From NCBI RefSeq assembly GCF_050589685.1, contig NZ_JBNGOS010000003.1:62001-126000 (forward strand): 64,000 nucleotides of DNA. The letters are read 5' to 3'. The notes under the pieces were generated by a model. It was not told the origin of the DNA. It made no database searches and saw only the letters and a program-made list of their open reading frames with translations. Positions 17,728-26,822 of this stretch are shown here, piece after piece. The stretch comes from Saccharicrinis sp050589685. GTDB taxonomy: Bacteria > Bacteroidota > Bacteroidia > Bacteroidales > Marinilabiliaceae. The translations under genes were made by a program, and so were the position numbers. Position 1 is the first letter of the stretch; each line of letters begins with the position of its first letter.

Positions 17728-20070
17728 CTACAAACTGGATAGTTTTAAGCCTATAAAAACCGTTCGCGGACGGGATGGCCCATATATATAACCACTATCC
17801 CTGTTTTTACCGGTATCAAAATCATCCTGGTATTCATTAAAAATATTCTGTACCCCTGTGAATAGCTCTATACTCATACCTTTTTCAAACCAATCATACT
17901 GGTACGACAGCTTTAGGTTATTCTCCAAAAAGGATGACGATGTGATAAGCGCATCCTGCTCAGGCGTTCCCGGATCATCAGGCACTCCAAAATGCGGAAT
18001 CAACATGGAGCCAGTATATACTCCTGATAGAGCAGCCTTAAACCCAGACCGGGGAGTGTATGTAAGGGTATAATATCCGTATTCTTGAGGCGTTCGCAAA
18101 TAATCTTTTTCTCCCGACAATTCCTCCGACCATTCAACTGCCTCATCAAAGCGACTGGTTTGAATGGTTGCTCCGGCTTCCAACTGCACTTTTCTGTTAT
18201 AATTTCCTCTTACCTCAACAGTACCGCCCTTAACCGTTGATCCGTCACCGTTCCTTTTTTCGAGAATAGAATTACCATCTTCATCAACGCCCATTTCTTC
18301 AAGTATAAAAGCATTATTTAAATTTGTATAGAAGCCTTCCAAGGTAAAACCAAAAATAAAATGCTTATGAGGATAATCGTAATTAATGGATGCACTCCAA
18401 CTTTTTGAACGTTCCTCTTTTAAATCCGCGGCCAATTGCACTTTCTGAATTCCACCGCCGGCAAATGCTATATGCATATCGGCATCAAACGCTTGTGGCG
18501 GCCTAAATCCGGTAGACCAACCCGTTCTGAATTGCCAATTCGACAACTTATACAATAAAGATACCCTAGGGCTGAGAATCAATTCATCCACCATATTATG
18601 TTTGTCGGCCCTCACGCCCGTCAACAGGGTCAATTTTCGGTTTATTGCCCAGTCACTTTGTAAAAAGGTACCGAAATTTTTAGTGGTTTGATCGATAATA
18701 TATTGATATGCTAAAATTTCATCATCCACCATATCGTAATTGTACTCTAAACCAAAAGTCAAATTATTTTTTCCTGAGATAAAATCAGATAACATGTGGT
18801 TAAGCTGAATGCCACCAATATACGTTTGATTATCGGTAACGCCATAAGGCGGTTCTTTAATGTGCTTTTCGTAAAGATCCTCACCACTGCCACTTAATTC
18901 GCCCACATCAGGCACAATACCCGTATAATGGTCTCGATCTGTTCGCTGCAAGGCCAGGTAAGCGGCAAATGACGATAAATTTTCATTAAAATTTACACTA
19001 TAATCAACCCCTCCCATCAACACATTATGTACTCGTTCCTCACTTTGGTCGGCCAGATATGCCGGCCCATCTTCTTTATTACCACCGTATCTATATTCGT
19101 ACATTGACGACAGGTTAAATTCAATTTTATGATTGGGAGCCGGTAAAAGAAAAGCATTTACCCCAAACGAATTATTTTTAAGCTGTGCCATCTCACTATA
19201 ACCGTCCCCATTATGATCGTAAGAATCCCGTTTTCGGTGCGAGGCAAACAAACTCAATCCTGAATTTCTTCTATCTGAAACCGCGCTCACATTAACATTT
19301 GCCATAAAATCATTTGATTCGCCATTGATTATTGCCGTATTTGTATTTACAGCGTATGCGTTTCTATCCGGAGGACGCGTAATCACATTTACGGTTCCGC
19401 CAATTGCACCTGCGCCATACAAAGCAGACGCGCCTCCCCTTACTACCTCGATACGCTCAATCATGTTGGCGGGAATCTGCTCCAAACCGTATAATCCGGT
19501 CAACGGACTGAACACCGGGCGACTGTTAATTAATATCTGAGAATACCCTCCTCCTAAGCCATTCATACGCAATTGGGTGTAATTACAAGTCTGACAATCC
19601 GTCTCCAATCGTATTCCCGGTTGAAACACCAAGCCTTCCGATAAAGTATTGGCCTGTACCAACTCCAGTGTTTTCCCTTCCATCACGTTTACTATTACAG
19701 GCGATTCAGTCCTGCGCTTGAACGTTTTTGTTCCTGTGATCACCACATCATCTATGGCCATTATTTGTTCTTCCAACACAAAATTGATCTCGATACTTTG
19801 ACCTGCTTTCACAACCACTTCTTTTTCAACAGGCTTATACCCCACACTGTTGGCTACAATGATATGCTTTCCCGGTTTCAAATCTATCAGCATATAATGT
19901 CCCGACATATCGGTGGCTGTCCCCTTGTTGGTCCCTTTAACATATATACTTACAAAAGGAAGATGCTCTCCTTTACTTTGAACATCCCCAAATATATTGG
20001 CATCGGTATGTTGGGCGTTGTTATTCGCCACCAATATCAACCCAGTTAAAATCAATATTATTATTCTCAT
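17728..20070 (-). CDS. TonB-dependent outer-membrane receptor with carboxypeptidase-regulatory-like N-terminal domain
   Basis: The mature protein has an N-terminal CarboxypepD-regulatory-like beta domain (about 30-110 of the product), a plug domain and a 22-strand barrel ending with the aromatic C terminus VFIGLKLSSL. I place the start at the ATG at 20070, giving a clean signal peptide (MRIIILILTGLILVANNNAQ); an upstream in-frame extension to 20160 lacks signal-peptide character. The plug contains a CxxC pair (CQTC) next to TQLRMNGLGGGYSQILI. It lies just downstream of a ZIP transporter gene and a DtxR-type regulator gene on the same strand, so uptake of a metal or metal chelate is the likely role. 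The ligand is unknown. Confidence 0.88.
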   Translation of the reverse strand: MRIIILILTGLILVANNNAQHTDANIFGDVQSKGEHLPFVSIYVKGTNKGTATDMSGHYMLIDLKPGKHIIVANSVGYKPVEKEVVVKAGQSIEINFVLEEQIMAIDDVVITGTKTFKRRTESPVIVNVMEGKTLELVQANTLSEGLVFQPGIRLETDCQTCNYTQLRMNGLGGGYSQILINSRPVFSPLTGLYGLEQIPANMIERIEVVRGGASALYGAGAIGGTVNVITRPPDRNAYAVNTNTAIINGESNDFMANVNVSAVSDRRNSGLSLFASHRKRDSYDHNGDGYSEMAQLKNNSFGVNAFLLPAPNHKIEFNLSSMYEYRYGGNKEDGPAYLADQSEERVHNVLMGGVDYSVNFNENLSSFAAYLALQRTDRDHYTGIVPDVGELSGSGEDLYEKHIKEPPYGVTDNQTYIGGIQLNHMLSDFISGKNNLTFGLEYNYDMVDDEILAYQYIIDQTTKNFGTFLQSDWAINRKLTLLTGVRADKHNMVDELILSPRVSLLYKLSNWQFRTGWSTGFRPPQAFDADMHIAFAGGGIQKVQLAADLKEERSKSWSASINYDYPHKHFIFGFTLEGFYTNLNNAFILEEMGVDEDGNSILEKRNGDGSTVKGGTVEVRGNYNRKVQLEAGATIQTSRFDEAVEWSEELSGEKDYLRTPQEYGYYTLTYTPRSGFKAALSGVYTGSMLIPHFGVPDDPGTPEQDALITSSSFLENNLKLSYQYDWFEKGMSIELFTGVQNIFNEYQDDFDTGKNRDSGYIYGPSRPRTVFIGLKLSSL

Positions 20071-20173
20071 TTCATTTGACTTTTTTAATGTTGATAAATA
20101 AACTGACAAACACATTAATTTGCCGCGTTTCTTCATCAATCCTACATTCGTTTTCCGCAAATCAGTCTTTGCT

Positions 20174-20992
20174 TTACAAAAACATCAATAAACTTAAGGC
20201 CATAATGGCCATACCGGTAACCAGCCCGTAAATTGACAAATGGTGTTCCCCGTATTTTTGGGCTGCCGGCAATAGTTCGTCCAAGCTAATAAAAACCATA
20301 ATTCCTGCTACTCCGGCAAATATAATCCCAAACAAGGTTGGTGATAGAAATGGCATTAAGATAAGGTAACCCACCAAGGCGCCAACCGGCTCAGCTAAAC
20401 CCGAAAGGAAACTTAACCGGAAAGCTCTACGCTTGCTTCCTGTAGCATAGTAAATAGGTACTGAAACCGCAATCCCTTCCGGTATATTATGGATGGCTAT
20501 GGCCACGGCAATGGCGATACCCAGATTCGGATCGGTTAATGCCGCCGTAAAAGTAGCCAAGCCCTCCGGAAAGTTATGAATTGCAATGGCCAGTGCCGTA
20601 AAAACTCCCATACGCATCAGGTGGGTGCTTTTTCTCCGTTTTTCTTCGGTCATATCCTCAATCTTTTCCATTTCGTGCGGGTTTTCTGCCGAAGGGATCA
20701 TTTTGTCAATGATTGCTATCAATGCAATCCCCCCAAAAAACGATATCACGGTTGCCCATGTTCCTGAAACCACGCCGTAGGATTCAGTCAAACTGTCCTT
20801 GGCCTTAAAAAATATCTCGACAAATGAAACATAGATCATTACCCCTGCCGAAAATCCCAAGGCCAGCGATAAAAACTTAGTATTGGTTCTTTTGGCGAAA
20901 AATGCCATGGCACTGCCAATTCCAGTGGCCAGCCCCGCAAACAGGGTTAGGCCAAACGCCATTAAAATTTGTGGGAATGCTATATTTTCCAT
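20174..20992 (-). CDS. zupT: ZIP family divalent metal transporter, ZupT-type
   Basis: A 272-residue inner-membrane protein with eight predicted helices. Both metal-site signatures of ZIP transporters are present: HNFPEG in helix 4 and HNIPEG in helix 5, with GxxAEPVGA in helix 6. A charged loop with PHEMEKIEDMTEEKR lies between helices 3 and 4. ZupT proteins import zinc, iron, manganese or cobalt. Its gene lies between the DtxR-type repressor gene and the TonB receptor gene, all on the minus strand, suggesting a metal-regulated set that moves metal across both membranes. Which metal is carried is not clear from sequence. Confidence 0.92.
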   Translation of the reverse strand: MENIAFPQILMAFGLTLFAGLATGIGSAMAFFAKRTNTKFLSLALGFSAGVMIYVSFVEIFFKAKDSLTESYGVVSGTWATVISFFGGIALIAIIDKMIPSAENPHEMEKIEDMTEEKRRKSTHLMRMGVFTALAIAIHNFPEGLATFTAALTDPNLGIAIAVAIAIHNIPEGIAVSVPIYYATGSKRRAFRLSFLSGLAEPVGALVGYLILMPFLSPTLFGIIFAGVAGIMVFISLDELLPAAQKYGEHHLSIYGLVTGMAIMALSLLMFL

Positions 20993-21050
20993 CTTATTTG
21001 TTTCAAAAATAATTATTTACAATGTTTTTATATTTTCAATCATTTATTTA

Positions 21051-21716
21051 TTACGCATCCAAGTACTTACAATAAATTTTTTTTTGAAGAACCGGTGACA
21101 AATGCACCTTTCTTCCATCAAATTCTATTTCCATCGAGTTATCCAAAGCAAACATTTTCACTACCTTAAAGCTTTTTCCTGTTTCAACCTTATAATGCTT
21201 GAACATCTGCTGTACTTCTTCGTCGGCATAAATTAAACGAACAATCTTATATTGTTCACCTTCTTCGCATTCATTCATTTTAATAGCGTTTTTATGCCTT
21301 TGTATGGATCCATCCGTGCCGGGAATAGGGTCCCCGTGCGGATCAAACTTCGGTTTTCCCAGATAGTCATCCATTTTTGCCAGCAACCTATCCGAAGTTT
21401 GATGTTCCAACATATCAGCCTCCATATGCACTTCATCCAAATCCATTTTTAAAACCTGGTGCAAAAACATTTCCCAAATCCGATGGCGGCGAATCACCTT
21501 TATCGCAAAGTTTAATCCCTGAGGAGTTAACTCAAGCTCTTTGTAAGGCTCATAGTTAACCAGTCCTTTTGCCGATAATTTTTTGGCCATATCTGTTATG
21601 GCAGGCCCCGAAATCCCTAAACGCATCGACAAATTAGTCATGGAGGCCTTTTCCCCTTCATCATTTTTTAAGGTGAAGATATTTTTCAAAAAATTCTCGA
21701 CAGACGTTGAATTCAT
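21051..21716 (-). CDS. DtxR/MntR family metal-dependent transcriptional repressor
   Basis: From ATG 21716 the protein has 221 residues: an N-terminal winged helix (SVENFLKNIF through ELTPQGLNFA), a helical metal-binding and dimerisation domain (HRIWEMFLHQVLKMDLDEVHMEADMLEH with the ligands expected of the family) and a C-terminal FeoA/SH3-like domain. Such repressors bind DNA when loaded with iron or manganese. A longer frame begins at 21767, but the promoter boxes at 21765-21768 and 21737-21744 lie inside that extension, so 21716 is the better start. A perfect 17-bp palindrome beside the promoter is the candidate operator. The regulated genes probably include the ZIP transporter and TonB receptor. 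Confidence 0.92.
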   Translation of the reverse strand: MNSTSVENFLKNIFTLKNDEGEKASMTNLSMRLGISGPAITDMAKKLSAKGLVNYEPYKELELTPQGLNFAIKVIRRHRIWEMFLHQVLKMDLDEVHMEADMLEHQTSDRLLAKMDDYLGKPKFDPHGDPIPGTDGSIQRHKNAIKMNECEEGEQYKIVRLIYADEEVQQMFKHYKVETGKSFKVVKMFALDNSMEIEFDGRKVHLSPVLQKKIYCKYLDA

Positions 21717-21736
21717 TTTTTCAGTTTGCTTTGTTG

Positions 21737-21768
21737 CAAACTTAAGCACACTTAACTTATTTTGCAAA
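21737..21768 (-). promoter_or_regulatory. Promoter of the DtxR-type regulator
   Basis: On the minus strand TTTG (21768-21765), a 20-base spacer and TAAGTTTG (21744-21737) match the Bacteroidota -33/-7 consensus. The expected transcript start near 21730 leaves a 5' leader of about 14 bases before ATG 21716. Confidence 0.7.
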
Positions 21769-21772
21769 CATT

Positions 21773-21789
21773 TTTAGAATAATTCTAAA
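21773..21789. promoter_or_regulatory. Candidate operator palindrome, metal-responsive regulator
   Basis: TTTAGAATAATTCTAAA is a perfect 17-bp inverted repeat around a central base. It lies four bases beyond the -33 box of the DtxR-type gene, between this gene and the divergent amidase gene. DtxR-family operators are AT-rich palindromes of this size, so autoregulation is plausible. Confidence 0.45.
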
Positions 21790-21850
21790 TAAAATAACGT
21801 TACAACTCAAAAGTCACTGAGAACAAGCTTTTATTAATGAAGAAAAGAAT

Positions 21851-21858
21851 TATTTTTG
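21851..21858 (+). promoter_or_regulatory. Candidate -7 box of the amidase gene
   Basis: TATTTTTG matches TAnnTTTG and lies 40 bases before ATG 21898. It overlaps an alternative TTG start of the frame at 21856, which argues that ATG 21898 is the true start. Confidence 0.5.
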
Positions 21859-21897
21859 CACATAAGAGGAAATTTCTTTTACCAGAACAGATTAAAG

Positions 21898-22872
21898 ATG
21901 ATAAAAAGATTATTGATCTTATTGATAGGGTTTGTGCTTCTGCCTGCAGAAGCACAAGAAACTGTTAAAACAAAATATTCTACCCCAAAAAACGGAGAAG
22001 GACTGTATGCCTTTTTAAAACGCAACAGCCTTAATTCTGACGATTTAAAGACGGAATTTCTCGAGCTGAACAAATCCAAACTAGGCAAAAACAACACCTT
22101 GTTAATCGGTGTAAAGTATATACTTCCAGAAACAAGCACTACGATTTACGAACCTTTATATGGTAAGGAAAGAGAAAATTTCGAACTGGAATCTGATGCG
22201 CTAAAGGGTGCGGTTTTTCATTTGGTTAGCGGACATGGAGGCCCAGACCCCGGCGCACTAGGAAAATATGGCAGTAAAACCTTGTCAGAAGATGAGTATG
22301 CTTACGATATCACATTACGACTAGCAAAAAAGTTGCAGGAAAACGGGGCAACGGTGCATATGATAATAGAAGATAAAAACGATGGCATCCGAGACGACTC
22401 TTATCTTGAATCCGACAAAGATGAAACATGTTTGGGGGAAGCTATCCCCTTAAAACAGATCAACCGCTTACAACAACGTACCGATGCCGTAAACAAATTG
22501 TATATCCAAAACAAGCCCTCATACCAAAGGTGTGTGGTTATCCATGTAGATTCAAGAAGCAAGGGAAAAGAAATTGATGTGTTTTTTTACCATGCACCTA
22601 AAAGCAAATCAGGTAAAGCCACCGCTCAATCCATATTAAAGGTATTTGACGAAAAGTATAACAAACATCAGCCGTCGAGAGGGTATTCCGGTGTGGTAAA
22701 CAGCCGTAATTTATACCTTTTGCGAAAAACATACCCAACAGCAGTATTTGTTGAATTGGGCAACATTCGAAACTACCGCGACCAGCAACGATTCATCATA
22801 CAAAACAACAGACAAGCGCTGGCTAACTGGATGTACGAGGGCTTAATAAATGATTTCAAAGAAAACAATTAA
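21898..22872 (+). CDS. N-acetylmuramoyl-L-alanine amidase (Amidase_3) with LysM-like N-terminal domain
   Basis: A 324-residue exported protein (signal peptide ending LLPAEAQE) with a LysM-like segment at about 20-70 (NGEGLYAFLKRNSL ... GVKYILPE) and an Amidase_3 catalytic domain. Zinc ligands are apparent: His in VSGHGGPDPGA, Glu in SEDEYAYD and His in VIHVDSR, with the catalytic Glu in VFVELGNIRN near the C terminus. It should cut the amide bond between N-acetylmuramic acid and the stem peptide in the periplasm, as in cell separation or wall turnover. The start at ATG 21898 is chosen because a promoter box covers the upstream TTG. It is divergent from the metal regulator gene. Confidence 0.9.
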   Translation: MIKRLLILLIGFVLLPAEAQETVKTKYSTPKNGEGLYAFLKRNSLNSDDLKTEFLELNKSKLGKNNTLLIGVKYILPETSTTIYEPLYGKERENFELESDALKGAVFHLVSGHGGPDPGALGKYGSKTLSEDEYAYDITLRLAKKLQENGATVHMIIEDKNDGIRDDSYLESDKDETCLGEAIPLKQINRLQQRTDAVNKLYIQNKPSYQRCVVIHVDSRSKGKEIDVFFYHAPKSKSGKATAQSILKVFDEKYNKHQPSRGYSGVVNSRNLYLLRKTYPTAVFVELGNIRNYRDQQRFIIQNNRQALANWMYEGLINDFKENN

Positions 22873-22910
22873 TTTATAGATAATCTCCCCCTACTTTACA
22901 GCAAGGTTTT

Positions 22911-22918
22911 TACCTTTG
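22911..22918 (+). promoter_or_regulatory. Candidate -7 box of the nucleotidyltransferase gene
   Basis: TACCTTTG matches TAnnTTTG and lies 30 bases before ATG 22948. A -33 element is not evident. Confidence 0.4.
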
Positions 22919-22947
22919 AATGAATTTTATACAAAACGCTAAATAAT

Positions 22948-23847
22948 ATGAAACCTACACTTTTAGTACTGGCAGCCGGAATGGGCAGTCGCTATGGAGG
23001 ATTAAAACAATTGGACACCTTAGGCCCCAACGGAGAATCAATTATAGACTATTCTGTTTACGATGCTATTCAGGCTGGATTTAAAAAAGTTGTATTTGTG
23101 ATTCGTCATTCTTTTGCCGATCAGTTTAAAGAAAGGTTCGACCCTATGTTGGCGGGGAAAATAGAGGTTGATTATGTGTATCAGGAGCTAGATATATTAC
23201 CTGAAGGTTTTTCTGTACCCGAAGGAAGAGAGAAACCATGGGGTACAGGACATGCCATGCTGATGGCCAAAGAAGCTATTCAGGGACCTTTTGCCATTAT
23301 TAATGCCGACGATTTTTATGGACGTGAGGCTTACCAAACGGTGGTGGACTTTGTGGAAACGAGCACGAGCGACACCGAATACGCAATGGTAGGCTATTAT
23401 CTGGATAATACTTTATCCGAATACGGTACGGTATCGCGTGGTGTTTGCGAAACAGATACGAACAATAACTTAGCGAACATAGTGGAGCGTACTAAAATTG
23501 GATATCTTGACGGTAAAGTGGTCTTTTACGAAGGCGAAGAAACAACCGAGCTAACCGGTAAAGAACCTGTGTCCATGAATTTCTGGGCATTTAAAAACTC
23601 CTTCTTCTCCGCATTAGAAGAAGGCTTTTTGGCTTTCCTTGAGGAAAAAGGAACTGAAATGAAATCAGAATTCTATTTTAATGCATTGGTGGATAAAATG
23701 ATTAAAGCCGGAAGGGCTACAACCAAGGTATTGTCCAGCGATGCCAAATGGTTTGGTGTTACTTATCAAGAAGACAAACCAATTGTACAGCAAAGCTTAC
23801 AAGCTTTAATTGATAAAGGCGTGTATCCCTCTAATTTGTGGGGGTAA
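22948..23847 (+). CDS. Sugar-phosphate nucleotidyltransferase family protein
   Basis: A 299-residue cytoplasmic NTP-transferase. The nucleotide-binding signature LAAGMGSRYGGLKQLD is at residues 8-23, with the PWGTGHAMLMAKE motif near 90 and the metal-binding INADDFYG near 110. The fold is that of glucose-1-phosphate or mannose-1-phosphate nucleotidyltransferases, but this Bacteroidota subfamily lacks a firmly known substrate, and a kinase partner often found beside its homologues is absent here. It is followed by a Nudix gene 84 bases downstream and may be monocistronic. The family call is sure; the sugar is not. Confidence 0.85.
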   Translation: MKPTLLVLAAGMGSRYGGLKQLDTLGPNGESIIDYSVYDAIQAGFKKVVFVIRHSFADQFKERFDPMLAGKIEVDYVYQELDILPEGFSVPEGREKPWGTGHAMLMAKEAIQGPFAIINADDFYGREAYQTVVDFVETSTSDTEYAMVGYYLDNTLSEYGTVSRGVCETDTNNNLANIVERTKIGYLDGKVVFYEGEETTELTGKEPVSMNFWAFKNSFFSALEEGFLAFLEEKGTEMKSEFYFNALVDKMIKAGRATTKVLSSDAKWFGVTYQEDKPIVQQSLQALIDKGVYPSNLWG

Positions 23848-23931
23848 TATATTAGTGATTCGTCAATGGTCCTCGGTCAGGGTTGTAATACTACCACTGA
23901 CTGATGCACTATTGACCATTAAACCCAATCG

Positions 23932-24450
23932 ATGACAAAACCCGAAAAGGTACTAAAATTCTGCCCCAAGTGCGGTTCTGAAAAGTTTCACTTTGAAGGC
24001 GAACGCTCTTTCTTATGTGGCAACTGTAGTTTTCATTTTTTTATTAATGGAGCGGCCGCTGTCGCTGCTCTGATCGAAAATGAGAAGGGCGAACTACTTT
24101 TAACAGTAAGGGCATTCGACCCCAACAAAGGTATGCTGGACTTGCCGGGCGGTTTTGTCGACCCTAATGAATCCGTTGAACATGCTTTGACAAGGGAAAT
24201 AAAAGAAGAATTAAACCTAACCGTAACTGAGTTGGAATACTTAACATCTTTTCCCAACGAATATGTTTTTTCGGGTTATTCCGTTTACACTTGCGACCTG
24301 GCTTTCAGGTGTAAGGTGCAAGGGTGGGATCAAATGCATATCAAGGATGATATCTCGGATATAAGATTTGTTAGCAGAGAAAATATCGACTGGGATGCCG
24401 TTGGGGCCGAATCCATTAAAAAGATTGCCAAAGCACATTGGAATATGTAA
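23932..24450 (+). CDS. Nudix hydrolase with N-terminal zinc ribbon
   Basis: A 172-residue protein. The first 35 residues carry a rubredoxin-like zinc ribbon (CPKCG and CGNCS). The Nudix domain follows, with the box GGFVDPNESVEHALTREIKEEL matching Gx5Ex7REUxEE. NUDT12/NudC-like and ADP-ribose-type pyrophosphatases share this zinc-ribbon plus Nudix plan, so NADH, ADP-ribose or a nucleotide sugar are candidate substrates. It lacks the SQPWPFPxS motif of NudC, which argues against NAD-cap hydrolysis. The gene lies between the nucleotidyltransferase and aminotransferase genes on the same strand. Confidence 0.9.
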   Translation: MTKPEKVLKFCPKCGSEKFHFEGERSFLCGNCSFHFFINGAAAVAALIENEKGELLLTVRAFDPNKGMLDLPGGFVDPNESVEHALTREIKEELNLTVTELEYLTSFPNEYVFSGYSVYTCDLAFRCKVQGWDQMHIKDDISDIRFVSRENIDWDAVGAESIKKIAKAHWNM

Positions 24451-24595
24451 TGCCAGCTTCGCTCCCACAATAATTTATCTTTTTTCAACCTTTCCCATAA
24501 TAATTTGTTAATAAACTGCTCTTTTTTTAGCAAATTTGCAATACGCACCAATTATTGTACGCAAAAAAATATTCACACAAAACGTAATTGTAACG

Positions 24596-25888
24596 ATGAA
24601 TCCGCAAGCACAAGAATTAAACGAGGTTATTATTTCAAAAAATCCTGTTGTTTTTGAATTATTATCCGAAAAAGGGAAAAATATTTTTTTCCCCAAAAAA
24701 GGGATTTTAGGTCAGACTGCAGAAGCGAAGGGCACCAAGATAAATGCCACCATTGGAGCCGCCATTGAAGACGATGGAACGCCAATGCGATTAGAATCGA
24801 TTGCCTCAAAGATAGATTTGGATCCATCACTGTCCTTTCCCTATGCGCCCAGTTTCGGCCGTCCCGATTTAAGAAGCAAGTGGAAAGAAATGATATACGA
24901 GAAAAACAGTAAACTTAAAGGTAAAGAACTGAGCCTGCCCATAGTAACCAGCGCCCTTACACATGGCCTTAGTATGGCCGGCTACCTGTTCATGGACGAA
25001 GATCAGGAAATTATTGTGCCCGACTTATTTTGGGGCAACTACAATTTAGCACTGATAAATGCCTATGGCGTAAAGTTTAACAAGTTTAATTTGTTTAAAG
25101 ACGGGGGATTTGACACCGAAGCTTTAAAGGTTAGTTTGATGTCGGGAGGCGAGAAAAAGATAGTGATACTTAACTTCCCTAATAATCCGACCGGATATAC
25201 CCCTACCAACGAAGAAATGGATGCCATTACTGCAACCATAAAAGAAGCCGCCGAAACGGGAAAGAAGATTGTGGTAATTATAGACGATGCATATTTTGGC
25301 CTTGTGTTTGAAGAAGGAATTGCCAAAGAATCCATTTTCGCCAACTTGGCCGATTTACACGAAAATGTGTTGGCAGTAAAGATAGACGGGGCAACGAAGG
25401 AAGATTATGTATGGGGTTTTCGCGTAGGATTTATCACCTATGGAATTAAGGGAGCAGATGCAGATTTGTATCATGCACTTGAAATGAAAACAGCTGGCGC
25501 AGTTCGCGGAAACATATCCAATTCATCAAACCTAAGTCAGTCCTTGTTGTTACACGCTTTCGAGTCGCCTGATTACCCAGAACAGAAACACTCGAAGTTT
25601 GTACTCATGAAAACCCGATATCAGGCCATTAAAGATGTGTTAACTGATGACAAATATGGCGAGTACTTTACTCCTCTTCCATATAATTCAGGGTATTTTA
25701 TGTGCGTCAAACTAAAGGAAGGGCTGGATGGTGAAGCGATCAGGGAAATTTTGATAAAAAAATACAGCATCGGAGTTATCAACCTCAACAATATATTGCG
25801 GGTCGCCTTTTCAGCCATGGCTGCATCTGATGCGCAAGAATTGTTTGATGGCATATTGGCTGCCTGCAAGGACTTCGAATCGAGATAA
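24596..25888 (+). CDS. PLP-dependent class I/II aminotransferase
   Basis: A 430-residue fold-type I aminotransferase. NFPNNPTGYTP holds the Asn that contacts PLP, IDDAYFG the Asp that binds the pyridine nitrogen, DGATKEDYVWGFRVGF the Schiff-base Lys, and ILRVAFSA the C-terminal Arg for the substrate carboxylate. The start is taken as ATG 24596; an upstream TTG at 24536 would add 20 residues with no family resemblance. The enzyme should transfer amino groups in the cytoplasm. This subgroup of Bacteroidota aminotransferases is not assigned to a substrate, and neighbours give no pathway hint. Confidence 0.88.
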   Translation: MNPQAQELNEVIISKNPVVFELLSEKGKNIFFPKKGILGQTAEAKGTKINATIGAAIEDDGTPMRLESIASKIDLDPSLSFPYAPSFGRPDLRSKWKEMIYEKNSKLKGKELSLPIVTSALTHGLSMAGYLFMDEDQEIIVPDLFWGNYNLALINAYGVKFNKFNLFKDGGFDTEALKVSLMSGGEKKIVILNFPNNPTGYTPTNEEMDAITATIKEAAETGKKIVVIIDDAYFGLVFEEGIAKESIFANLADLHENVLAVKIDGATKEDYVWGFRVGFITYGIKGADADLYHALEMKTAGAVRGNISNSSNLSQSLLLHAFESPDYPEQKHSKFVLMKTRYQAIKDVLTDDKYGEYFTPLPYNSGYFMCVKLKEGLDGEAIREILIKKYSIGVINLNNILRVAFSAMAASDAQELFDGILAACKDFESR

Positions 25889-26154
25889 CGATCTTTTTAT
25901 GTAGCAGTTGCCAATAAACGTAAAATACGCGTTTGCACATCCCGCAGCCGTATGACCGTTTTTTCTGGCTTCACAGACCTTCTCTTTGACCGCTTCTTAA
26001 CGAAGGTTTTGTAACCAACGAGTTATATTGCAGGCACTTATTTATTTTAAAAAAAGACGGGGAGATGTTTCCAACAGGAATATTCACCTCGTTCTTTTTT
26101 AAATATTTCTTTTAAAATAAATAGATTTCCATTAGCTTTAATCGCAACATACAG

Positions 26155-26790
26155 ATGGCTATGGAAACTAAAGACCTTTATATAGAAGAGCGCAATGAGG
26201 TAGCTCGATTTATGCGACGATTGTATAATAAAAACCTTACCACCAGCTTAGGCGGAAATATCAGCAAACGATTAGGTGAGCATGTTATTATTACCGCAAC
26301 AGGCATTGACAAAGGGGAGCTTGAAGGCAGCCAGGTGGCTATTATTGATTTTAGCGGTATCAACCTGACCCCACATCTTAAACCCAGCCTCGAAACCACA
26401 ATGCACCTTCAAATATACAAGGATCATCCCACCGTCAACGCCATTGTGCATTGCCACACTATATTTGCATCAGCATTTTCTGCCATGGACATCCCAATCA
26501 ATGCGCACCTTATTGCCGAATCACGAATGATTATTAAAGAACCCGTTGTGGCTCCGTATGGTTTGGTGGGCTCTGAGGAACTTGCCAAAAATGTAAGTGA
26601 CACCTTTGCCGAAAATAAAGTTTTAATCATGGAAAATCACGGTATCACTGCTATCGGTTCCAAAATGATTAAAGCCTTTAACAGAATTGAAGTTTTGGAA
26701 AACGCGGCAAAAATGACCTTCATCACTCATCTGATGAATGACGAAAGAAAGCTTTCAGATGATCAGCTATCGCAAATTGATGAATTGTGA
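26155..26790 (+). CDS. Class II aldolase/adducin family protein
   Basis: A 211-residue protein of the zinc-dependent class II aldolase family (AraD/FucA/MtnB group). Zinc ligands are seen in AIVHCHTIFAS (His-x-His) and MENHGITAIG (third His), and the Glu in PSLETTMH lies where the catalytic acid of fuculose-phosphate aldolase lies. NISKRLGEHVIITATGID is the phosphate-binding region. Plausible reactions are retro-aldol cleavage of L-fuculose-1-phosphate or a related sugar phosphate, epimerisation of ribulose-5-phosphate, or dehydration in methionine salvage. No partner kinase or isomerase lies nearby. It starts at ATG 26155; a second ATG two codons later is equally possible. Confidence 0.85.
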   Translation: MAMETKDLYIEERNEVARFMRRLYNKNLTTSLGGNISKRLGEHVIITATGIDKGELEGSQVAIIDFSGINLTPHLKPSLETTMHLQIYKDHPTVNAIVHCHTIFASAFSAMDIPINAHLIAESRMIIKEPVVAPYGLVGSEELAKNVSDTFAENKVLIMENHGITAIGSKMIKAFNRIEVLENAAKMTFITHLMNDERKLSDDQLSQIDEL

Positions 26791-26822
26791 AGCATATAAC
26801 CTATCTTGTTCAGCAAGGAATA

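Noticed and set aside
20071..20160. A 30-residue N-terminal extension of the TonB receptor
   Set aside because: The extension is basic and lacks signal-peptide form; the ATG at 20070 gives a clean signal peptide.
21717..21767. Longer start of the DtxR-type regulator
   Set aside because: The -33/-7 promoter boxes lie inside this stretch, so translation must start downstream at 21716.
23860..23925. Imperfect inverted repeat between the nucleotidyltransferase and Nudix genes
   Set aside because: ATGGTC/GACCAT and GGTCAG/CTGACT pair only in short pieces with long loops; too weak to call a terminator or element.
26040..26105. A/T-rich imperfect stem before the aldolase gene
   Set aside because: The pairing is mostly A-T with several mismatches, so it cannot be separated from chance in an AT-rich gap.
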